Positions 40,601-43,808 of a stretch of 43,808 bases of DNA are shown here, piece by piece. A model generated the notes under the pieces. It made no database searches. It was not told the DNA's origin and saw nothing but the letters and a program-made list of their open reading frames with translations. Position numbers and translations under genes: made by a program. The stretch is from Silene noctiflora (lineage: Eukaryota > Streptophyta > Magnoliopsida > Caryophyllales > Caryophyllaceae), in assembly GCA_009801015.1 (NCBI GenBank), contig VHZZ01005761.1, forward strand, positions 20,689 to 64,496. The letters are read 5' to 3'. Within the stretch, counting starts at the first letter, position 1. Every line of letters begins with the position of its first letter.

Positions 40601-43160
40601 ATCTTAGAGTTCGATAAAAGTGAAGGGACTTTAGATGGTAAAAAAGAATGTTCTTTGTGGTTGCCAGTTGCACCAGCAGGATATGTAGCCTTAGGTTGTG
40701 TAGCAAATACAGGAGACCAACCTCCACCAAATCATAGTGTCTATTGCCTTCGAGCTGATCTTGTGACGTCTACAACCTTCTCGGAATGTATATATCATGT
40801 GCCTTGCAATCGTCGTTTCCCGTCGGGATTTAGCATCTGGCGTCTCGATACCATGCTTGGGACTTTCTGTGCCAGTCCTTCCGTTGATTGTCCTCCAAAA
40901 GAAATATGTTATGATCTGGTTCATTGTCTTAAATGGGGAGGATACTGGCATCACCGTTCTTCTGAAAGGCCTGCCGCAAAGCCCAATGTAAATAATGAAT
41001 CTATTGTTTCACAAGGAAGTGGGCAAAATTCGAATCCAAGTGGGTGGGACGTCCTTAGATCTTACTCAAGATCACATAATTGTTTTATGTCTGTCCCAAA
41101 CTTTGAGAGGATCTGGTGGGACAAGGGTGGAGAGTTCCGTCGTCCAGTGTCAATTTGGCGGCCGATAATCCGTCCTGGTTATGCCATTTTGGGTGACTGC
41201 ATAACCGAAGGGTTGGCTTCTAAACCTTCCTGTGTAACAATAGTCTGTAAAATCTAGGTGCCTAACCTTTTATGCTCACTTCTCAGGTTGGAGCCACCTA
41301 CTCTTGGCATAATATTTTTGGCTGATAATCCAGAGATATCTGCAAGACCTGTGCAATATACGAGAGTTGCTCACGTGGTAGGGAAAGGTGTGGATGACGC
41401 ATTCTTTTGGTATCCAGTTCCCCCTCCAGGTTATGTGGCAATGGGATGTATTGTAACTAGAACCGATGAGCCCCCACGAGTTGAATCATTTTGCTGTCCA
41501 AGACTAGATCTTGCTGGACCGGCTAGTATAGTTGAGGTGCCTGTTTCTAGATCGTCGAGTTCAAAAGGATCTCACTGCTGGAGCTTATGGAAAGTTCAGA
41601 ATCAGGTTGAAATTAGTGTTTCGCTGATTCTTATCCTGTAACTACTTGCACATTTTATTAAAAGTCTATGCATAAAGTCTAGAAAGTAGTAGAACTCCCT
41701 ACTTCCTAGATTGAATTACGGGAGTACACATATAATTCCGCTTTTTGTTTAGGCCTCAACATTTCTGGCACGTGCTGATTTAAAGAAGCCATCAAGTCGT
41801 TTGGCGTTTGCTATTGGAGATTTTGCCAAGCCAAAGACACGTGAAAACGTGACATCTGAAATGAAGCTGAGGTGCTTATCCGTCACTGTCTTAGACAGCT
41901 TGGGAGGAATGGTAATCCCCTAACGTACCATATTGAGTGCATTTTATCGATTTTCCTTTGGCCATTACTATGTATTTTGATTAATGTTATACCACCTTGC
42001 AGATGACTCCATTCCTAGATTTGACCTTTACTAATATTAAGCTTGTAACCCACGGCCGATTTGAAGCAATGAATGCTGTGTTTATATCTTCAATGGCTGC
42101 ATCAACTTTCAATCGGCAATTGGAGTCTTGGGAACCCATGGTGGAGCCTTTCGATGGAATCTTCAAGTAATTTATTGCATTTATGGGTTGCTGTTCAATG
42201 CTTTTGATAAGATGCATGATTGTTTCTACATCTTCATTAATGTTGTTCTGTAGAAGTATTATTCAAATGATAATCTTATGCATAGTGCAATTGGAATTGA
42301 CGGCTGACTCGTTCTTTTATTTTGGAGGTTTGAAACTTATGATACGAACCTGCATCAGTTTCCTGCGTTGGGTAAAAGAATACGCTTTGCTGCTACCAGT
42401 GTGTTGAATCTTAATGTCAGCGCTGCCAACCTAGATACTTTTGCTGAGAGTCTCACTTCGTGGAAGAGACAGAGAGAGCTTGATCAGAAAGCAGCAAAGA
42501 TAAATGAGGTAAAAACAGCTCTAGCATCTTCATATTTGTGGTCTGTTTATAGAGGTTGTAATGTTATATAACTGAAACCTTTGCAGGAGGCTGGTGGTCA
42601 TCATAGTGACAGGGATGAATCGACATTTTCGGCATTAGATGAAGATGATTTCCAGTCGATTATAATAGAAAATAAACTTGGGCGAGATATTTATGTGAAA
42701 AAACTAGAACAAAACTCTGATACAGTTGAAATTCTTCATGACAGTCGGGCCACTGCTATCTGGCTACCTCCTCCTAGGTTTCCAGATAGATTAAATATTT
42801 CAGACAATATCCGCGAAGCACGCTACTATATTGCTGTTAATATACTACAAGCAAAGGTAATCAAGTATGAATCTTGCTAAATTTGATGCTTAAATTATTG
42901 CCTTAAATGAGATATGTGAAGAATGTGCGTGACTAACATTTGCGAATCCCCAGGATATACCAATTGTTGATGATGGTAATAGCCATAGCTTATTCTGTGC
43001 TCTACGACTCGTGGTAGATAACCAGCCTATTGATCAGCAAAAACTTTTTCCTCAAAGTGCACGGACTAAATGTTCTAGACCCTTAATCATGGAATCGTCA
43101 GAAGAAGGTTTGGGTACTGCAAAATGGAACGAGCTATTCATATTTGAGGTCCCTCGAAAG
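9588..43160 (+). CDS. VPS13-like bridge-type lipid transfer protein (plant VPS13M type), 3'-partial, 45 exons
   Basis: The product is a very long VPS13-family protein. Members of this family form rod-like hydrophobic channels that move glycerolipids between organelle membranes at contact sites. I placed 45 exons (8187 nt, 2729 codons) in one uninterrupted frame, listed in the block entries that follow. Visible in order are a chorein N-terminus (1 to about 115), a second VPS13 N-terminal region, a PH domain (about 836-945), middle-region repeats, a DUF946/Vps62-like region (about 2010-2400) and the start of a C2 domain (about 2647 onward). The order matches plant proteins of the At4g17140 type, which I recall as exceeding 4000 residues. 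The VPS13 C-terminal domains are therefore missing from this window. The start is supported by the short first exon MFEAH followed by the conserved [13 protein letters not shown]. Exon boundaries are read by eye, and a transcript could shift a few of them. Confidence 0.93.
10430..10616 (+). mobile_element. Au-type SINE in intron 1
   Basis: The element starts GGGGAGCCTTGGCGCACCGG and has a Pol III-like A box (about 10438-10450) and B box (GGGTTCAAGTCC, 10482-10493). The body matches the plant Au SINE as I recall it: TGCCAAAATGGCAAGGGAAG, then CCTTCCCTGGACCC, and an end at GTGCACCGGGCTACCCTT. Imperfect target duplications flank it: AACTTCTATGACTTG (10414-10428) and AAGTTCTGTGACTTG (about 10622-10636), two mismatches in 15. 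It would be transcribed in the same direction as the gene. Confidence 0.88.
10963..11111. mobile_element. Possible degenerate Stowaway-type MITE
   Basis: CCCTCCATTCCACTTTTATT near 10962 resembles a common plant Stowaway end, and ACGGAGAGAGTA near 11101 resembles its inverted partner. The internal parts of the arms no longer pair well. The call is tentative. Confidence 0.35.
12756..12792. mobile_element. Single arm of a Stowaway MITE in intron 5
   Basis: AGAATAAAAAGGCAAACAAA and the following bases through GACGAAGGAG, then TA, match the right arm of the intact MITE at 4832-4919. The partner left arm is absent. It is either a deletion derivative or a solo terminal repeat. Confidence 0.6.
14604..14876. 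mobile_element. Stowaway-type MITE (273 bp)
   Basis: The left end CTCCCTCCGATCCAGACCAA is matched by the inverted right end, which reads CTCCCTCCGATCCAGACCAA on the minus strand, so the first 20 bases pair perfectly. Both arms continue into AGGTAACA. TA dinucleotides flank the element (14602-14603 and 14877-14878). The near-perfect ends suggest a fairly recent insertion. The interior is noncoding. Confidence 0.88.
15146..15978. mobile_element. Long Stowaway-type element (833 bp), non-autonomous
   Basis: The left end CTCCCTCCTATTCTATTTTA pairs with the right end, which reads CTCCCTCCTATTCTATTTTA on the minus strand. Both continue TCTTCCC. TA flanks both ends (15144-15145 and 15979-15980). At 833 bp it is long for a Stowaway MITE, and the interior has no transposase signature. 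A second internal TACTCCCTCCTA at about 15301 hints at nesting. A GGT-rich tract lies at 15755-15782. An open frame at 15296-15640 has no domain I recognise. Confidence 0.82.
16735..17451 (+). other. Intron 10, with a possible small hairpin element
   Basis: The intron is 717 bp. CTCCTTATTTGAATCCAAGT (about 17000-17019) is nearly the inverted complement of ACTTGGATTTGAATAGTGGG (about 17057-17076), giving a compact hairpin of about 80 bp. Around 16885-16970, ACAACAACAATAAC and following sequence resembles a SINE-like consensus, but too weakly to name. Confidence 0.35.
17452..24768 (+). CDS. VPS13 exons 11-19: N-terminal channel region, contains a GC-AG intron
   Basis: Exons are 17452-17609, 17742-17900, 18108-18200, 18401-18755, 19078-19191, 21909-22004, 22527-22594, 23694-23814 and 24550-24768 (residues 308-768). 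Typical VPS13 sequence includes [16 protein letters not shown], then [13 protein letters not shown], and a charged, probably helical stretch ([20 protein letters not shown]). A run of five alanines encoded by a GCT/GCA repeat lies in exon 14 (about 18425). Exon 18 ends ACTAAG followed by GCAAGT, a consensus-strength GC donor. The frame closes into exon 19 at GAGGGTCAACAG. Intron 15 holds the assembly gap, but both flanking exons are intact. Confidence 0.9.
19318..19637. other. Assembly gap (320 N)
   Basis: This is a run of undetermined bases. It is followed directly by 31 consecutive G (19638-19668), which is probably where sequencing or assembly failed. Open frames across the Ns are artefacts. 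Confidence 0.99.
19669..21016 (-). pseudogene. 5'-truncated, frameshifted LINE (reverse-transcriptase C-terminal part)
   Basis: On the minus strand, reading from 21016 down, fragments of a plant L1-type ORF2 product appear in order, in shifting frames and with stops. They are [20 protein letters not shown] and FLWGG (about 20930-20985), [20 protein letters not shown] (about 20810-20870), [15 protein letters not shown] (about 20240-20290) and the zinc-knuckle region [14 protein letters not shown] (about 20120-20165). [20 protein letters not shown] follows (about 19895-19955). The sequence from 19860 to 19669 looks like 3' UTR, because a related copy at 28219-28387 carries the same stretch. The upstream RT core and endonuclease are absent. 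It is a dead insertion antisense to the host gene. Confidence 0.82.
21131..21598. repeat. Tandem duplication, two copies of about 234 bp
   Basis: Copy one is 21131-21363 and copy two is 21364-21598. They are nearly identical, with about ten substitutions and one 2-bp indel by eye. Each includes GGATTTTTTATCGGAGATTT, CATAAAAAAAGTAGCAGGCC and TTCACCCCAGCTAACCATTT. A short third copy, GTGATTAGTATCATGGG, lies at about 21021-21037 beside the LINE 5' end. The duplicated unit keeps no frame I recognise. Confidence 0.92.
22595..23693 (+). other. Intron 17, with a short internal direct repeat
   Basis: The intron is 1.1 kb. Two imperfect copies of a unit containing GTGAGTTCTTCT and ATGTTAA-GCCTGGT lie at about 22911-22957 and 23033-23097. 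No mobile element ends were found, and nothing else is recognisable. Confidence 0.5.
23989..24160 (+). repeat. Dispersed repeat, copy A (intron 18)
   Basis: TTGGCTATTTAGCGTGTACT and the later block GAGGTTATTGTATAGTTGGA match a second copy in intron 35 (about 35955-36140) in the same order and orientation. The copies are clearly diverged. The family is not recognised. It could be part of a SINE or LTR. Confidence 0.55.
24769..26098 (+). other. Intron 19 (1.3 kb)
   Basis: Donor CAG|GTATCT, acceptor TGTTTTAG. It holds a Mutator-type MITE (25077-25743). A run of 18 T lies near 24865. No other gene or element is visible. Confidence 0.8.
25077..25743. mobile_element. Mutator-type MITE (667 bp) in intron 19
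   Basis: The left end GGGTGTTGATTTTTGCGGTA pairs with the right end, read inward as GGAATTTATTTTCGCAGTAC. Both continue into ACAA-TTTTACTCA. The 9-bp flanks AATGAAAAA (25068-25076) and GATGAAAAA (25744-25752) differ by one base and are the expected Mutator target duplication. The interior is rich in CCACC/CCGCC and gives Pro/Thr/Ser-rich open frames without recognisable domains. No transposase is present. Confidence 0.78.
26099..27073 (+). CDS. VPS13 exons 20-23: internal PH domain
   Basis: Exons are 26099-26326, 26430-26539, 26652-26748 and 26975-27073 (residues 769-946). The PH fold runs from about residue 836 (EARFLVWK) through [17 protein letters not shown] to the C-terminal helix with its characteristic tryptophan, [13 protein letters not shown] (Trp at about 934). 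Four exons share the domain. PH domains often bind phosphoinositides or small GTPases, so this one may help place the bridge on a membrane. The ligand cannot be read from sequence. The position, well before the middle of the protein, is typical of plant VPS13M-type members. Confidence 0.88.
27163..36802 (+). CDS. VPS13 exons 24-36: middle lipid-channel region
   Basis: Exons are 27163-27303, 27757-27825, 28862-29311, 29428-29754, 30167-30298, 30477-30590, 30744-30928, 31781-31889, 32333-32476, 33747-34022, 34120-34794, 34887-35129 and 36699-36802 (residues 947-1936, last codon split). This is long beta-rich VPS13 middle sequence with short acidic linkers, for example [12 protein letters not shown] near 30500 and a Ser/Glu-rich stretch near 35050. 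The region around [16 protein letters not shown] sequence to EGLWVSYRM matches the VPS13 repeating pattern. Exon 34 (675 nt) is one of the two longest. No catalytic residues are expected, because the domain is structural. Confidence 0.88.
27405..27548 (+). mobile_element. SINE 3' part with TTG-rich tail (intron 24)
   Basis: TGGGTCACTCAGAGACGACT, then GCTAACACAAGGGCAGGGCT, CCGCAATTTGCGGGAGCC and GAGGCACTGGGGTAATG, then a tail starting TCGTTGTTGGTGG. I recognise this as the 3' region of a widespread plant tRNA-derived SINE ending in TTG repeats. Pieces of the same sequence appear at about 43340-43545 and 43655-43775. Pol III boxes are not clear in this copy. Confidence 0.65.
27951..28068 (-). 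mobile_element. tRNA-derived SINE, minus strand
   Basis: On the minus strand an A-box-like GTCGGCTAGGTCTG (plus 28040-28053) is followed by a B box GGGTTCAAACCCC (about 27996-28008). The element ends with CTTGTGGCTCCCTTTAACCG and a short A run (plus 27951-27957). The spacing fits an internal Pol III promoter. A tRNA gene is excluded, because no cloverleaf stems or acceptor stem can be formed by eye. Confidence 0.65.
28219..28387 (+). mobile_element. 5'-truncated LINE copy (3' UTR only)
   Basis: The sequence, from TTTATTTTATTGCAGATAAG through CATCTCTCATTGTGTATA to CTTTTTGTAGATGGG and TATTACTTATC plus an A run, matches the minus-strand 3' region of the LINE remnant at 19669-19860. Flanks AAAGTTGTC (28210-28218) and AAAGTTGAC (28388-28396) form a 9-bp target duplication with one mismatch. 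It inserted in the sense direction of the host gene. Confidence 0.72.
30929..31780 (+). other. Intron 30 (0.85 kb), nothing recognised
   Basis: Donor AAAGA|GTTAGT, acceptor AATTCTTCAG. A short direct repeat (GTAGC-TAGTGTCTTTCA and GTAGCCGAGTGTCTTTCA, about 31090-31138) is the only structure I see. Confidence 0.7.
32477..33746 (+). repeat. Intron 32 (1.3 kb) with diverged direct repeats
   Basis: Two related units start at CACTGTTCAAGTTTCCTAAC (33335) and CACTGTTTCACGTTTAAGCT (33516). Both continue with a GTAT-GCTTTGTC/CACTGTCTTT-type block. A third partial copy, ACTGTCTTTGTATGTCATTA, lies at about 33591. A 13-base A run is at about 33139. The family is not recognised. Confidence 0.5.
35130..36698 (+). 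other. Intron 35 (1.6 kb)
   Basis: Donor CAG|GTAGGA, acceptor GTGTCTAG. It contains the phrase ACAAGAGACGTGAGAGTG twice (about 35541 and 35651) and copy B of a dispersed repeat (about 35955-36140). No transposon ends were found around the first pair. Confidence 0.6.
35955..36140 (+). repeat. Dispersed repeat, copy B (intron 35)
   Basis: GTTGGCTATTTGGTCGTGTA and GAGGTTATTGTATAGCTGGA correspond to copy A in intron 18 (23989-24160). Same order, same strand. The origin is unknown. Confidence 0.55.
37281..37641. mobile_element. Inverted-repeat MITE with CACCAAAGTGG repeats
   Basis: TTCCAGTTTGGTTCCTTGAT at 37281 is mirrored by AAATATCAGGATCTCAAAGT up to 37641 on the opposite strand. The right arm carries several repeats of a CACCAAAGTGG or CCCAAAGTGG unit (about 37545, 37570, 37600), matching CCACTTTGGTGACC at 37312. 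Target duplications were not resolved. A Mutator-type origin is possible. Confidence 0.55.
37726..38592. mobile_element. Mutator-type MITE (867 bp) with perfect 9-bp TSD
   Basis: Long imperfect inverted repeats of roughly 170 bp begin AAGTTTTTTTGTCAGA on the left and GAGTTTTTTGTTAGA read inward on the right. They include GGTACCTAACATTTATTTTT against GGTACCTGACATTATTTTTT, and TTGACTTGACGAAAAACGTG against CTTGACTTAACCAAAAACGT. The 9-mer TATTCACTA is identical at 37717-37725 and 38593-38601. The interior is pyrimidine-rich (CTCCCC/CACC) and noncoding. Confidence 0.85.
38940..39202. mobile_element. Tourist-like MITE (263 bp) with TTA target duplication
   Basis: The left end GGGTGTGTTTGGATAG is inverted at the right end as GGGTGTGTTTGGATTG. 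TTA flanks both sides (38937-38939 and 39203-39205), the target preference of PIF/Harbinger-derived Tourist MITEs. The arms contain long purine-rich (GGGAGGGAA) and complementary CCCTCC stretches, so the element would fold strongly. Confidence 0.85.
39430..41605 (+). CDS. VPS13 exons 37-40: DUF946/Vps62-like insertion in the adaptor-binding region
   Basis: Exons are 39430-39725, 39823-39907, 40504-41211 and 41287-41605 (residues about 1936-2405). The Vps62/DUF946 character shows as two similar units. One is FERIWVSPK with [19 protein letters not shown] (about 2026-2061), and the other is [12 protein letters not shown] with [19 protein letters not shown] (about 2258-2299). [14 protein letters not shown] follows. 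Between them is a further copy-like segment, [15 protein letters not shown]. Such repeats fit the WD-like VPS13 adaptor-binding region, which docks partner proteins in yeast and animals. Intron 39 is only 75 bp. Confidence 0.88.
39908..40503 (+). other. Intron 38, with a degenerate Stowaway
   Basis: The intron is 596 bp, donor AAG|GTAATT, acceptor TTATCCCCAG. A C run lies at 39972-39978. It contains a Stowaway-like element at 40111-40304 and nothing else I recognise. Confidence 0.75.
40111..40304. mobile_element. Degenerate Stowaway-type MITE (about 194 bp)
   Basis: The left end CTCCCTCTATTGAAAAATAC pairs imperfectly with the right end, read inward as CTCACTCTGTCAAAAAGAAG. TA precedes the left end (40109-40110), while the right flank is CTTA. 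The decay suggests an older insertion. Confidence 0.5.
41753..43160 (+). CDS. VPS13 exons 41-45: end of adaptor-binding region and start of a C2 domain
   Basis: Exons are 41753-41911, 42003-42166, 42328-42508, 42596-42856 and 42954-43160 (residues 2406-2729). After VPS13 sequence ([17 protein letters not shown] and [20 protein letters not shown]), a C2-like pattern begins at [20 protein letters not shown] and runs to [13 protein letters not shown]. The early strand with an Asp and the later W-E/F-F pattern are typical of C2 lipid-binding folds. The domain is interrupted by the end of the placed exons. The next exon must lie beyond the window or in the last 650 bases, where I see none. Confidence 0.87.
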
Positions 43161-43808
43161 GTAGTCTTGCGCAGCTTATCATTTCATATTCTCAAACTCT
43201 TCACTTCCTTCTGCAATTAATATTTTAGATGTGTTCCCCGTAGTCACTTATATGCCTTTTGATGAATACTTATTGTGCTAAACAGCCTACTTATTAGCCT
43301 GACGCATATAGTCTAAGGCCTCATTGTGCCTGTGCTGTGCTTTTGTAGGCCATGCTCAATCTTTATGAGTGTCACGCTTTATTCTTCGTGCGTTGTGCTG
43401 AAGATACGCATATCAGACACGGGACTCTTCTTTGTGACTCGCTGACTGTTGCACATGATTTTCGAAAGGCTTATACTAGTCTCTATACACCATTAGCCCA
43501 CCTTTTTTGGGAGCTACTGAGGCATTAGGGTAGTGGTGTTGTTTTGTCATTTCTTTATTCTCATCTTAAGTTCATTTTACTCGTGTGTTTACTTATCACT
43601 AATGTTTTTTGGCTCTTAATTTAATTTTTTCTTTTCCTTCACACATACTTGAAAAGCATGTTTTTGCCTCACCTCTGTGTGCTATAACATAAGGGTAAGG
43701 CTGTGTACATTTAACCCTACATACCCCAGAATCTGCTATAGCCGTTGCCCTTGAGGAACTGGGATAATGTATACTTAAACAGGTCAACCTTGGTTCCCCC
43801 CCCCCCCC
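43161..43808 (+). other. Start of intron 45, with SINE-like remnants and a terminal C run
   Basis: The donor is AAG|GTAGTC. About 43340-43545 and 43655-43775 carry pieces resembling the TTG-tailed SINE of intron 24, for example AAGGGTAAGGCTGTGTACAT (43691-43710) and GAGGCATTAGGGTAGTGGTG. The window ends in at least 12 C, possibly the edge of another sequence gap. No further exon was found. Confidence 0.55.

Noticed and set aside
41258..41641. Plus-strand frame taken as an independent gene
   Set aside because: It is VPS13 exon 40 with intron sequence on both sides.
1..43808. A new multi-gene or defence-type system
   Set aside because: Only one protein-coding gene is supported. Everything else is repeat, intron or intergenic sequence.

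Overview
This window is nuclear DNA of a flowering plant. The signs are a 45-exon gene with GT-AG introns, AT-rich introns, Stowaway-type MITEs with CTCCCTCC ends, an Au-type SINE, a LINE fragment and LTR-retrotransposon pieces. I suspect a member of the Caryophyllales from the look of the LTR and SINE sequences, but this is recollection of style and has not been tested.

Layout. Positions 1-9016 hold no credible protein gene. They are layered transposable-element debris: LTR-derived segments (1-3039), an LTR on the minus strand with an adjacent polypurine tract (3040-4353), a solo-LTR-like insertion (4974-6648) inside a hAT-like MITE that also carries a small Stowaway, and a Mutator-type MITE with 9-bp target duplications (8241-9005). 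From about 9360 to the end, the window is one large plus-strand gene. Its start codon is at 9588 and the last exon I can place ends at 43160. The gene runs off the window.

The gene encodes a plant VPS13-type bridge-like lipid transfer protein. I placed 45 exons (8187 nt, 2729 codons) in one uninterrupted frame. In order they give an N-terminal chorein domain (residues 1 to about 115), the rest of the VPS13 N-terminal region, a PH domain (about 836-945), long VPS13 middle-region sequence, a DUF946/Vps62-like region with repeated FERIW and GD-C motifs (about 2010-2400), and the start of a C2 domain (from about 2647). This order matches the plant VPS13M-type proteins, to which Arabidopsis At4g17140 belongs as I recall. 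The C-terminal VPS13 domains should lie downstream. One intron is GC-AG (after exon 18).

The introns hold most of the remaining content: at least four Stowaway-like MITEs or pieces, two Mutator-type MITEs, a Tourist-like MITE, an Au SINE, other SINE pieces, a decayed LINE with a second 5'-truncated copy, and a 234-bp tandem duplication. A 320-base assembly gap next to a 31-bp G run lies in intron 15, probably near the LINE 3' end. I found no new multi-gene system. The most unusual signals are sets of 12-bp perfect palindromes, different in each LTR but similarly placed upstream of the TATA box, and the three transposons packed in intron 36.
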